Assembly (NCBI GenBank): GCA_902728285.1
Contig: CACVBU010001105.1
Coordinates: 1 to 64,000 of the forward strand
DNA from: Clytia hemisphaerica
Lineage: Eukaryota > Cnidaria > Hydrozoa > Leptothecata > Clytiidae
Direction: 5' to 3'
DNA length: 64,000 nucleotides
The notes under the pieces were generated by a model that worked only from the letters and a program-made list of their open reading frames with translations, was not told where the DNA came from and did not search any database. Both the position numbers and the translations under genes were made by a program. This document shows, one piece after another, positions 42,485 to 54,598 of the stretch (position 1 is the stretch's first letter; every line of letters begins with the position of its first letter).

Positions 42485-44150
42485 TACCGAAATGCAGTTA
42501 GATTCATAATTAGTAAGAAAAAATATCCTTTTTCAAAGTTTTTAAGTTTTTAAACGCAGCTAAATATGAAGAAGAAATAAACCTCCTTCATTCGGTAGAT
42601 TTAAAGTCTGCGTAAAAAGCCTGTGTAGCGTATTTATTCTTTCCAACTGTTTGTCTTAAAATAAAAAGTTTGGTATCGTTGGAAAGATTTTTAAATGCGT
42701 TTATATTTTCCACTAATAAGTTTTTCAAAGTTCGTCTAAGAAAGCGAAGAAAAATGAACAAGAAAAATTGCTACTTTTGTTCCAAAAGTTTTGATAGAAA
42801 GGTGCTGTGAAAATGATTTTCAGCTATATTCATGTAAAAATCATTTTTGTAGTGGAACGTAAGCCTGGACCAATAGATAAGCAAAAACCCGAATATAGAA
42901 GTAATACTAGAAGGTAATAAAAAGTGAAAACATGAATCTTGCATTTTCCTTTTTTTTTGAGAGTGGCACATTCTCAAAATCTAGCTGTTAGCTTAGCTCT
43001 CAAATCTAGAATGTGAAAACTGCATGGACCGCACTACAACTTATGTGGGGTATAAAAGGCCCAAATAGAAGATTTGTTTCTAGTTCTTCGGCATTCTACT
43101 TCATTAGTATTGGCGCTCCAATGAAGGTAAAGAAATGGAGGAAAATCGAAAAATATGGAAATGATAGACTAAATGACGCTACAGATGAACACTGACTTTA
43201 ACATGTGCTTCTAAACACAGGAAAACACAAAAAGAAGATTGTGACTTTGTTGGTAGGTTCACGGTGGAAAAGCAATTTAACCCTTTTTTGAGCTGTGAGA
43301 AGCTACAACGTCAGACTCCTGGTAATTTTCAAAATTCGCAGATTACTTTCACAGGTAATTTATCAGGTTACCCGGACAGGCCAATTGGCACAGTAATGTT
43401 GCCAAAAATAGTTCCTGATTTTTCGCATAATAGCAATTACTTACCAAAAAAAATAGTATCTATAAGGTATTTATTACTTTACAGACCGGCCTGTATAAAA
43501 ACAATGACCCCCCCCACCGGAACAAAGAAACTGCTTGAGCTTTTGGCTTGAAATTTAGAACATCTCATGAGTACCGTAAAAATCACAAGTCGAAATCATA
43601 CGACTCTATTCAACGCGCATCAACGCAAACAATAAGCAACAATATACTGTAACTTTTGAAATAAATTCATATATCAATGATATCTCACTCAACGATATAG
43701 AAAGGTCTCTGTGGAATTGATCAATAGTAAACATGTAGGTATATTGATACAGTCTGGTAACATGACTATGTTTGCTCTTCATCTGTGGTTCATTACATTG
43801 ACACATGCGCGATAAAGTTTTTACAATTGGTCTCCACAGCGTGATATGTCAAAGAAAGCTCAAAATGATCTGATTAGACGATGTGCAAAAATTTCAAGTC
43901 GGCTGTTTTTTGTACTTTTATCTGAAAGATTTTATAATTAAAAAAGATTCTCTGTTGGGAAGTTGTTTGCTGCAGGCAACCCTACCTTTAAGACAATGGG
44001 ACTTGTGACTTTTGATTAAGGAAGATCGATTGAATGTGACAAATTAATGCGTTTAACTTTTTGTTGCGTGCACACTTCTATTTATTGCAAATCATAAAAG
44101 ATTATATAACTACATTTTTACTAAGGAAGCCCTATAAAAGCGTTAGATTG
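42485..44150. other. No gene seen
   Basis: AT-rich sequence. A 95-codon plus frame at 43264-43551 has no recognisable motif or splice support. Confidence 0.35.
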
Positions 44151-44154
44151 CTCG

Positions 44155-44271
44155 AAATCCAATATGGAGGAATGCGTAAGTTTTCTGCGGTCTATTGTTA
44201 AGATTTTATATTAGTCATGAGTATTAAACGGGGATGGAGATCGATCCTACGCATTCCTCCATATTGGATTT
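44155..44271. repeat. Inverted repeat, 24-bp perfect arms
   Basis: AAATCCAATATGGAGGAATG(CGTA) at 44155-44178 is exactly inverted at 44248-44271, with a 69-bp loop. MITE-like. Confidence 0.8.
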
Positions 44272-44849
44272 TGAGTTTTTCAATCTAATGCAAAAAAAAA
44301 TCAGATTGTCTACTTTACAACTACTGAAGAACCAAAAGCAATTGAACTAGTCGAATTTAATACATTTATAAATCAAACTTAGGTCGACATTTTATGCAAA
44401 CTTTTTTACTTAAAGTCGACCTTTCACTTTTACTGCAATTGTTGACCTATGGACAATTTTTTAGACATGAAAAACATATCTCTGCAAAAGAAGGAACCCA
44501 GGGCTCTGTTGTCTCCTTTACTCAGTAGCTGATTCTATCTTTAAACTGAATAAAACAATGTGTCGACTTAACGCTCATATAAATTGAAAAGTCGCAAAAA
44601 TATACCTTAAGTCGACAGTACAATAAACTCTATTTGCTATTGAACTGATGTTGATAAATCAGACCTCACCCTTTTCACCTGATGTAGCATCGACACTTGT
44701 GTGGTTTATGCTTCAGAATCTTCTGTTGCTTGTTCATAAATGTAGGAATGCATTATTCTGCTGATTTATATGGCTCATTCAATTTTTTTCGACTTATAAA
44801 CATAATTTTTAGGGAAAGTTCAAAACTTTGGATTTAGAAGTTTTTGGCC

Positions 44850-45850
44850 CTCCAAAATGTATACTTGTTGCAGTTTTGTCGACCTCTCGAGCATACAAAA
44901 AGCTTCCAAGGGTTCTGACATTGCGCGGCTATGATTTTTTTTAATGTTTGAACGATTGTGGTAGAGTCGACATGAAATCAGAATTGCGGTTTCGTCGACT
45001 TCTCCAGCATGTAAAAAGCTTTCCAATAGGTTCTGAGATCGCGCGATTATGATTTTTTTCAATGTTTGAACAGTTGTGGTAAAGTCGACATGAAATAAGA
45101 ATAGCAGTTTCGTCGACATCTCCAGCATGTAAAAAGCTTTCCAATAGGGTTCTGACATCGCGCGACTATGATTTTTTCAATGTTTGAACAGTTGTAGTAA
45201 AGTCGACATGAAATAAGAATTGCAGTTTCGTCGACATCTCCAGCATGTAAAAAGCTTTCAAGAGGGTTCTGACATTGTGTCACTATGATTTTTCAATGTT
45301 TTGACAGTTGTGTAAAGTCGACATGGAATAAAAATTGCAGTTTCGTCGACATCTGCAGCATTTAAAAAGGTTTCAAAAAATTTTCTGACCTCGTACGTTA
45401 TTTAAACGTTTTTTTGCCGGCTGGGCTCTAGTATAGAAATAGGTCTCTCGGATTTTGACATCGTGCAACTATGAATTGCTTTTAAATCTTTGAAAACGAT
45501 AGTTTTTTTCTTTCTTTTAAATCTTTGAAAACGATATTCGACATGAAATTAAAATGACAGTTTCGTCGACATCTCCATCATGTAAAAAGCTCACACGGAT
45601 TCTTACATCGCGCGACTATGATTTTTGAAATATTTGAAAACGATTGTGGTAAAGTCGACATGATATAAAAATTGAAGTTTTGTAGAAACGCTCTCGAATT
45701 TTGGAATCGAGATTGATTTTTTTTAAATGTTAAACCAATTTTTGTAAAGTCGACATGAGATGAATGGCTATTGCCATGGATAAATGTTTCGTTGGGGAGC
45801 AATATTGTGGCAAAATTGACCCGAGTCAAAATAGCAGTTTCGTCGACATT
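44850..45850. repeat. 118-bp satellite array (GTCGAC family), array 1
   Basis: About eight degenerate units each contain TAAAGTCGACATGAAATAAG, CAGTTTCGTCGACATCTCCA, GCATGTAAAAAGCTTTC and GACATCGCGCGACTATG. GTCGAC sites fall at 44966, 45084, 45202 and 45318 (116-118-bp spacing); the later units are irregular. Confidence 0.85.
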
Positions 45851-46141
45851 TTTTAGTTAGTTTGAACAGGGTCATAGATTCTTTACAAATTTACAAAATA
45901 AACTTTTTAATGGGAAAATAAACCAGCTGCGCTGGAAGGTCAGCCCAAATTCATTAATAGGCTTAGAAAGATAAAGATATTGCAGAAAGTCGATCAATAG
46001 GCAAGACCAGATTTTTAAAGGCAAAAAGGCAAGTGAAATATTGCTCCTCAAGTTACCAATTGACGGCAGCTAATCAACAACGAATTGATACTCAGGATTT
46101 ATGAAACACTGGGTTAACTATTGTGAGTTGTTGTAAAACCG

Positions 46142-46213
46142 GATACCATCGTCTAATTCTGTCAGTCATTTTAAGAGATTTTAAAATGACTGACGGAATT
46201 AGACGACGGCATC
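46142..46213. repeat. 72-bp hairpin
   Basis: CGTCTAATTCTGTCAGTCAT / ATGACTGACGGAATTAGACG form near-perfect arms with a very short loop. Confidence 0.75.
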
Positions 46214-46420
46214 CTGTCTGTCCAGTATTATAACAACTCGACTATGGGAATCAATCGATATTGAATCATCTATTGATTACCCTTGTTACGTATCCAGATG
46301 ATTAATCAATTGCAACTCCATTGTGGAAATCGAACATCTACCACCATTTGGGGTAACTTACCTGTCCAACATGCAATGCATAAACGGACCACCATATTCG
46401 GTGTTTCTAATCCGCGGATA

Positions 46421-46490
46421 CAGCCATAACCAGCCATAACCAGCCATAATCACCCATACCCATCCATAATCACCCATAACTACCCATAAT
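46421..46490. repeat. 10-bp tandem repeat
   Basis: Seven units of CAGCCATAAC / CACCCATAAT type in a row. Confidence 0.8.
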
Positions 46491-46843
46491 GAAAACATGC
46501 CATTGCTTATAAAAGGTGTTGCATTCTTTTAAAACCTACATTCGAATCGATCGTCTCCATGCTAAAACAGTTAAAATCTAAAAGCTTATTTATCATGCCT
46601 GTAGCAATAAAAGAGAAAATTTGATTTTATAACTACCAAAAGACTAAAAAGGTCTTACATTTTTTAATTCCAACTATACAATATTTTTCCATTTTTCTCA
46701 ATGTTTCTTATATGGCGATTTAAAGACCTTCTGGTCTTATGAATGACGATTTTTAAAACGAAAGTATATGTTCTGAGAGCGAAAGAAAAAGTCTACTCTG
46801 CGGAGAGGTTTTGTTTGGTCAGGTTACCCTGCTATATTTGTAA

Positions 46844-48554
46844 TTGGTCTTTTAAACTTTACGCTGTTGTGGGTCCGCGCACGGGTCCAAAGCCAAACTT
46901 GAGGCTTCGAAATTAAGCCAATCACGGAAGATATATATATAACCGATAAGAATATATTATTATACATGGATTGAATATCGATTGATAACGATAGATTAGT
47001 ATTAATTGAAATCACTATGCCTGGATACAACAAAATAATAACAAAAAAATTTCACGATGGCGCGTAAGCTGTGATATTTCGTTGGTTGGGTGCTCTCTGG
47101 TGGTAGTTTTTAGAAGTATTGTTGGAGTCTGAAAAGAAGATCAGACTTTTTGTAATTGCATGTTTGCCTGGTAAATTGTGAGTTATATACCCCAGATGAC
47201 GGTACAGGAATCGTACAAGATCGAATGCTAAATTGCAATCGGACCAAACGAATGTCAATCAAATGGCTAAATTCTGGGTATAATTCAATTGGTTTGAACC
47301 ATCAATTTAGCGTTCAATCTTGTTTGATTTACATGGGTTTGAACAAAACCTGGCCCACCTCTCTGGCCCACCTTACAACTCTAAAAAAAAAAATTGGATT
47401 CTTATCATTCTCAAAATCTGCAAACCAATTCTGAGGTTGGACTTTGGTTTTTCTGGCATTTAGAAAAACAACGAGACTGAAATAAACAAAAAAAATAAAA
47501 AAGTTTTGAGTCTGCATTTTATACACCTGACATAAATTAAGGGGAGAGGGTCTGGTAAAGTCCTGTACGGGTGCCGACAACCCCCGTAGCGCCGTTTCTT
47601 CAACTTTTCAGGACTTCGGACCTCTTTTTTCGGAATCTTCACCCAAAAAAACATACAATATCAAAACCTGGCGAAAAACTTTCAAGTTGACCCGAACCCG
47701 ACTCGAACTCGGGATCTCTAGTGCAAGAGCACAATGCGCTACCATTAGGCTGACTTCTAGTGACATGGTTAAAAATTTTAAGGGCTTGGTCAGACAAGAC
47801 CTACGTTAAGAATATTTTACCCTCAATTTTGGCACTTTCTTAAGAATACCCTCATCCAAAGTACACTATTCTTATAAAAAAAGCGTTTAATTCTAGGAGC
47901 ATTTAGAAGATTTGACCAATTGTTTGTCGTAAAACGGCTGATGCAATAACGCCAACGCGCTTTATGATGAAATCATAATAAAATTATAGCGCATCCTGAC
48001 GCACACATATCATTATAACCTGGTTGTCCGAGAATAAAATCGGGGAAAAAAATCTTTGAAGGTGGGCCAAAGGGTAGGCCAAGGGTAGTCCATATGGCCC
48101 GGGCCAGAGAGGTGGGCCAGGTTTTGTTCAAACCCGATTTACATTAAAGATGTTCAATTTACGTATAAACGCCAAAATTCTGGGTAACATTCATTCAATC
48201 GATAAAAGCGAATTGCAATTGATCGAGTGTGTTTAATTAATCCGATTGTTGATTCCGTTTGATAGACATCATCTGTTGATGACGTACCATCAATTGGGGT
48301 AACTTGCAATTTGCCTGTCAAACATGAATTACAAAAAGTCTGGTCTTACCTGGTCTTCTTTTCAGACTTCTAACAACCACCACCAGAGAGTGTGCAACCA
48401 ACGAAATGTCACAGCTTACGTGCCATTATGAAAATTATTTTGTTATCGTCACGTGATTATATAAATCTTTTGTGATTGGCTTAATTTCGAAGCCCCAGGT
48501 TTGGCTTCGGAGCCGTGCGGGGACCCACAACGGCGTTCAAGTTTCAAAAACCAA
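46844..48554. mobile_element. Long-terminal-inverted-repeat element (~500-bp arms)
   Basis: The left end TTGGTCTTTTAAACTTTACG and right end (reversed) TTGGTTTTTGAAACTTGAAC are followed on both sides by GTTGTGGGTCC, CTTCGAAATTAAGCCAATCA, TTTCGTTGGTTG, CAGACTTTTTGTAATT and AACAAAACCTGGCCCACCTC. The arms are about 46844-47374 and 48055-48554 and have diverged. No convincing target duplication. No transposase lies inside; the core carries a tRNA-like sequence. Confidence 0.8.
47690..47765 (-). repeat. tRNA-derived sequence (SINE head or decayed tRNA, Lys-CTT-like)
   Basis: Read on the minus strand: CAGCCTAATGGTAGCGC resembles a pol III A box and D arm; TTGTGCTCTTGCACTA could be an anticodon arm with CTT; CCCGAGTTCGAGTCGGG is a T arm with a B box (GTTCGAGTC). 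The acceptor strands do not pair, so it is not an intact tRNA gene. Confidence 0.55.
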
Positions 48555-50590
48555 CTAATCAAGAATGGGATTACGGTACCAAAAAAGATATGATTCTTAG
48601 TTATTTTGATTCAATAATTATGCTTTCATTTATTTTTTCAGCAATTCAATCTTTCCAACTTGAGAGACCCAAGAACGGAAGAGGAAGAAGTTTAATGAAA
48701 TTTTACCTATTCGTTACCAAATATTATACCTTAACCACACACATTAAAATGCTGTCCATTTCTCTTTTTGATACCGCAATCCCAACTCGTCCCCTATAGT
48801 AGCGCCCCTGGCCCAAATCACAAAATAAAATTTAATATGATTGATAAAATTATTGACTTAAGGTCAATACACTTACATTAGGTCGACAAAAACTGTCAAA
48901 TTTATGTTTTTGCCTCAGTTCTTGATATGTGTAAGTCAAGATTACGTCATTTTTCCTATCGAAAACACCTACCGTGGTCGCCACGGTTGGGCTTTCTGTG
49001 AAATACAACTTGTGGGAGCAAACTGTAAGATTTTATTCGCGCTGACTGTCAGCAATAAAACCCTCCAATAACAAACATTATTAGATGTCATTATCTAAAG
49101 GAACTTTAAAACACATTTGAGAAAGCATATTTCCATATTGATCAGCTGTGAGTCTTATTGCAATATTAAAAAATACATTGTACTTAAACTATAAAGGATA
49201 ATTTGTTTAAAAACTCTTCTGATACAAGAATCGCATCACATACTAGTACATAAGTGCTTTATAAAACAACTAGCCGTCCCGGCGTCGTCCGAGACGACTT
49301 TCACACGATTTTAAATGCCCGCTTCGCTCGCACCTTTTAAGTAATACTTATATAGAAAGCAATCCCCTTAAATTGATACCCTTGCATTGCTTTAAAAACC
49401 ACAATCAGATTTCTTTCGTACAACATCAGGGTAATAAAGGGTCGTCTAGCCATCCTGGCTAGCCAACGTGAGTAGACATTTGAGTGTGACTTTGAAAGAC
49501 TTTGAAAAATGTTTGACTTCATAAGTGAAATTGAAGTTTGAGTTAAATTCAAAGGAAATTTTCCAAAAGATGAAGACTTCGGTGGCTTCGGTAATCTACA
49601 AACAAAAACGCGGCTAAATAGAGATGCGAGCTAAAAATCGCTAGTGGAAAATGTTTGATGCGAGAATCCTGCAGCGTTTTTTCCCGTGATTTGCGTATTA
49701 TAATATGGGATTTCACTTATCACTTGAACTGTTTTTTCCATTGCAAAGTCTGACAACTTTCCTTCCTGCTCCTTTGGGAATTAAAAGTTTCTCTTTAAAA
49801 ATTCTGCTTTCAATACTCTAGCGATTAAAGACAATTGTTAATTGTTATTTTCATCTTTCATAAAGTTATTAACACAGTCAAGTTAACAGAAAGTCAATCT
49901 TATTACAAGATCTTATTACTCAAATGTTTTAAACAAGCTCTCTTTCGTTAGAACTTTGAGAAAAAATCAAAAGAACTAAGCAGATATTTTGTATTATTTG
50001 AAAATATCCTTTTTGTTTGGTACAAGAATCTGAATCGAGGCCATGGTTACTTTTGTTCTCACTGAAAAAGTGCGATTTGCTTTAACAGTGTGACTTTCAC
50101 GGCAGCAGGAAACACCCGTTTGTTGGGATAACGGGTGTTTCAGATAAGAAAAATGACGTAAAGCCCAGGGTGTTTTCGAATTCGTTCTTTTATCAGGATT
50201 TTTTGGTTTTTTTAATATATTTAAAAATTTTCGAAAAATCGATGCAAAGTTACGCTAGAAAACAGTACTTTTGTCGACAGCTTTTGACAGGGGCTCGGAA
50301 AACCCGAGTTAAAAAATCGCGAGTTAGAAAAAACCCGAATTAAAAAACCCGAGTTAACTTTTTTTCAAATTCACGTCATAATTAGAATTAATTTCATCAC
50401 ATCTAAGACAATTGCTCGACCGACAATCCCAACAAATATGATAGAAAACAGACAAAACATTCAAACAAACAACTATACAAAGAAAAAGAAAATGGCAAGA
50501 TGAAGAACAAAGCCTAGAGTCAGGTGTGGTACCAAGAGTAAGCACTCTCTGGCGCCTGCGAGCCACCCGTCATCTTTACCAAAGAAGAAA
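48555..50590. other. No gene seen
   Basis: AT-rich sequence. At 50290-50360 AACCCGAGTTA-type words occur four times in direct and inverted form. Confidence 0.35.
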
Positions 50591-50599
50591 TAGTGTTGA

Positions 50600-51080
50600 T
50601 CAGATATAAATATTTGAAGAATTGCAGTAAAGTCGACAATGAAAATAAAAATTACAGTTTTGTCGAGACCTCAGAGACATGTAAAAAGGTGTCGTTATGG
50701 TTTTGACCGCCCGACTACGAATATTTTTTATGTTGGAACAACTGGAACAATTTGTGGTGGTAAAGTCGACATGAAATAAAATTTGCACCTTCATCGTTGA
50801 CCAAGTCGACGCTTTCTTCGCCGCCATCTCCGGCATATAAAAAGCTGTCGTGGGTTTTGACACGCCCGAACGCTATCGAATATGATTTTTTTTATAAACA
50901 TTTGAACAATATTGTGGTAAAGTCGACATGAAATAGAAATTGCAGTTTTGTCAACATTTTAAGTCTGTAAAAAGCTGTCGGGGGTTTTTACATCGTGCGA
51001 ACTAAATTTTTTATAAATGTTTTGTTAGTTGTAGTAAAGTCGACATTAAATAAAAATTGCAGATTTGTCGACATTTGCTT
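50600..51080. repeat. GTCGAC-family satellite, array 2
   Basis: About four irregular units share TAAAGTCGACATGAAATA, GCAGTTTTGTC, GTAAAAAGCTGTCG and GACTACGAATAT with the array at 44850. Confidence 0.75.
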
Positions 51081-51384
51081 CCCGCCACTAAAGCAAGTTT
51101 CATACCAGACCTTTTCCTTTTTCACTTTTTAAACACTCGTTCTTGAAACTGGTGCAACACAAGGAGACTGAGGAGGAAGTTGTTCCAATGTTTTTCCCAT
51201 AAGCCTTTGCGGTCGCGTGGGAACAAATCAAGATGTGTAATCTGTGCCAAATAAATGAAGGAAGAAGAATGTCGACCTGAATGAACCCTATCAAAGTAAG
51301 TATAGTTTTTTTCATAATTATTATGTCATCTGTTGATTATACTTAAGAGCTACACTTGAAATTGCATTCAAGTATGCTTAAATT

Positions 51385-51945
51385 GAAGTCTAGAATGGCA
51401 TGTATCAATAGAAATTTTACTCGTAGAGAATATCAAAATGTTCAACACTGTACTGTAGATTGTGTTATCTCACCAAAATCAACATTTTCTCCATCTGAAT
51501 TGCGTCAAATAAGGTTGTTGGGAATAATATTTCCCAAACTTGATGTAGTTTTCATAATAGCTATGTACAAACTCAATGAAAAGGACTTCAAAAAGATAAT
51601 TCGATATTTTGCAGTTTTGGAAGTCTCAGGAATCTTAGATCTCTAAGCTACAGGAATCTTGAATCCAAATCTAGAATGGCATGTATCCATGGAAATTCTG
51701 CTCTTCGAGAATACCAAAATACTCAACACAACACTACCGAATGGACCAAATGTGTAACCTCACCAAAACTTCAAGATCCAACACTTTCTACGGGTGAATT
51801 TTAGTTGGGAGTAGCATTTCCCAAACTTGATTTAGTTTTCATAAAGGCAATGTACAAACTCAATGGAAAGGACTTCAAAAAGACGATACAGTTTTGCAGT
51901 TTTGGAAGTCTCGGGAATCTTGAATCAAAATCAAAATCTAGAATG
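51385..51945. repeat. ~280-bp tandem duplication
   Basis: TCTAGAATGGCATGTATC, GAATATCAAAATGTTCAAC, TTTCCCAAACTTGATGTAG, AATGAAAAGGACTTCAAAAA and GTTTTGGAAGTCTC occur in both units in the same order. Confidence 0.8.
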
Positions 51946-52217
51946 GAAACTGCTCATCAACGTGTGTAAAATTTAGACCTCGATTAGTGTTTACGGGTCA
52001 ACTTGGATTCAATCTAAGCTACCACGGCGTTATCAATCATATTTATGATTTAGCGCGAGACGTGTGATGTCACAGTTTCATAATGGCTGATAATGAGATT
52101 AAAATTATGTAGCAGAGAAAGAACAATATAAAAGGGGTTGCGCGCGTTTCAGAACTCTTCCGTCCCTCCACTCTGTTTGCATAGCAAAGACATGCGAGAG
52201 ACGAGAGTGACAAAAAA

Positions 52218-52555
52218 AGCCGTAAATGTCATGTTTATAAGTTGCGAAGCGATCCAGAGCTTCCTCGATTATTGCAAGTTGTAAACAAAAAATTTAACGC
52301 CGTATATTAAAGTATGGTGAAAACACTATAACACTCTCAGGGGATCTTGAATTTAAAAAGAGTTGTCGCAATAAACAGACTGTACCCTTATAATCATAAA
52401 GGTTGGCGAGTCCAGTCAAAAAACACAGATTTGATCTGTAGCGTCATGCTTCACCTTACACCTTTACTTTACAAAATGGAGAACGTTTTACAACAAACCA
52501 AGGAAAATGTCAAAATTTCTGAGAGATCATTCTTTTTGCATACTTACTATCATGT
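52218..52555. repeat. Dispersed repeat, unsplit copy
   Basis: The partner of 33800-34925. It retains CACAGATTTGATCTG (52424-52438), the target site into which the foldback element of the other copy inserted. Confidence 0.75.
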
Positions 52556-53199
52556 GTAAAAATACAGAAAAAAGGAAGAAAGGCATAGTACAGACCTTAT
52601 GCTATTTGCAATGTCATGTCTGAATGAATAAAAAACTCTGAGAGCAGACTTCAGTATCAAACAATGACATGATAATATTTAGAATCCACTTTAACTAATT
52701 ATACATGTGATTTATTGTTTTAATGTTAGAGTTTTTAATTATTCAATATGAAATCGTAAATAACAAAAGGTCTATTCTATAATTTTTTTGAAATAAGGCA
52801 CAACAATTTTCATTTATTGTTCTACAGAACAATAAATTCAAAGAATACAGTATGGGACAGTCCTGGTCAGCAAGTCAGCATATAATAAAATTAAATTTCT
52901 GAAAATCTAGGGTCAGAAGGTCAAGATCTAAAAAATTTGTAGCATTTTGAAGCACCAGACTTTTTCCTTTTTATTGATGAATGATATTTTTGGGATGAAT
53001 TTACAAATTGATTTTCAACTTGTTCAGTTGCAAATTCAATATTATTATTTTTTCTATTTTGAAATATTATCATTTTTTCTATTTTGAAAAAATAGGGTCG
53101 GTCAGGCCTGTAGTACAACAAATTAATTTGGTCTCACCTAATTCCAAAAAGAAAAACTTTCAAGCCAGGGAAACTATTTCATTTTTCCAGGGAAACATT

Positions 53200-54105
53200 T
53201 CATTTCATTCAACAAAAGAATGCAAAAAAGGAAAATTCATGACAAAAGTATTAAACCACATTTTAAACGCATGCAAAGGAAAGTTAATCTTTCACGACAA
53301 AAGTTTTCCAAGTTTTAAATGCATGTTGAAAGAAATCTCCATATTCATGACAAAAGTATTCCACATTTTGAGCGCACGTGGAAAAAAATGTCCAAATTCA
53401 TGACAAAAATATTCCACATTTCAAACACATGCGAAGGAAAACTTCATAGTTCATGAAAAAAGTTTTCCCCATTTTAAACGCATGCAAAGGAAAAGTTAAT
53501 AGTTCATGACAAAAGTTTTCCCTTTTAAACACATGCAAAGGAAAAGTTAATAGTTCACGACAAAAGTTTTCCCCATTTTAAACGCATGCAAAGGAAAAGT
53601 TAATAGTTCATGACAAAAGTTTTCTCCATTTTAAACGCATGCAAAGGAAAAGTTCATAGTTCACGACAAAAGTTTTCCCCATTTAAAACGCATGCAAAGG
53701 AAAAGTTAATAGTTCACGACAAAAGTTTTCCAAGTTTTAAGAGCATGTTGAAGAAAATCTCCTAATTCATGGCAAAATTATTCCACATTTTGAACGCATG
53801 CAAAGGAAAATCTCCAAATTCATAACAAAAATATTCAACATTTTAAACGCATATGCGAAGAAAGAGTTCATAATTCACGAAAAAAGTTTTCCCCATTTTA
53901 AATGCATGTGAAGGAAAAGTTAATAGTTCACGACAAAAGTTTTCGCCATTTTAAACGCATGCAAAGGAAAAGTTAATAGTTCACGACAAAAGTTTTCCAC
54001 GTTTTAATAGCACGTTGAAGAAAATCTCCAAATTCAAGGCAAAAGTATTCCACATTTGGAATGCATGCAAAGGAAAGTCCATAATTCACGACAAAAGTCT
54101 TAGAA
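53200..54105. repeat. 53-bp satellite array, about 17 units
   Basis: The unit is GCATGCAAAGGAAAAGTTAA, TAGTTCACGACAAAAGTTTT, CCCCATTTTAAAC. Central units are almost identical and edge units diverge. Similar words occur near 35.0-35.3 kb. Confidence 0.9.
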
Positions 54106-54598
54106 TTTTAGAATTTCCCTTACCGTTTTCACTTACCGGATGACTGGATGAGTGTCATTATTGTTGTAGTGTAGAAGAAGCACCAAGTAAAATTCAATCA
54201 TCAATAATCGTCAATTTCGCTACCAGGTTCAAATTTTTATACTTACTTACTTGGATAACTTGGAAACAAAGGACCATAAACGATTCTTCTTTGATGCTGA
54301 CAGTCATTGTTTATTTTTCAGATTTATCCACAGATATTCAGGCATATTCAGTCACTTGTCTTGTCACCATAATTTATGTAAATATACAGGCAAAACTGCA
54401 TTTAGTTTTTTATTATTCAAAAAACATTTCAACAAATATTTTTCAGCATAAGCCTTTCGTTTTATTAAAAAACATCATCAGTGCATATACAAGTAAAACG
54501 TTCAAAATAAAATGTTATCAAATTTATAAAAAAAGCTAAAAGTAGAGATAATTGCACTAATACTCATGAGAGTATACAAGGTATTGTTGCAAATATCT

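Noticed and set aside
44820..45283. Overlapping 67-112-codon frames repeating LFTCWR and HAGDVDETAI
   Set aside because: They arise because the 118-bp satellite unit happens to be open in several frames; no splice or family support.
53200..54105. CRISPR-like array (regular 53-bp period)
   Set aside because: There are no unique spacers: the whole 53-bp unit repeats, so it is a eukaryotic satellite.
54440..54500. CTGATGA…AAAACGAAA on the minus strand, resembling a third hammerhead
   Set aside because: Stem II would need a bulged base next to the core, and I find neither a stem III nor a stem I partner.
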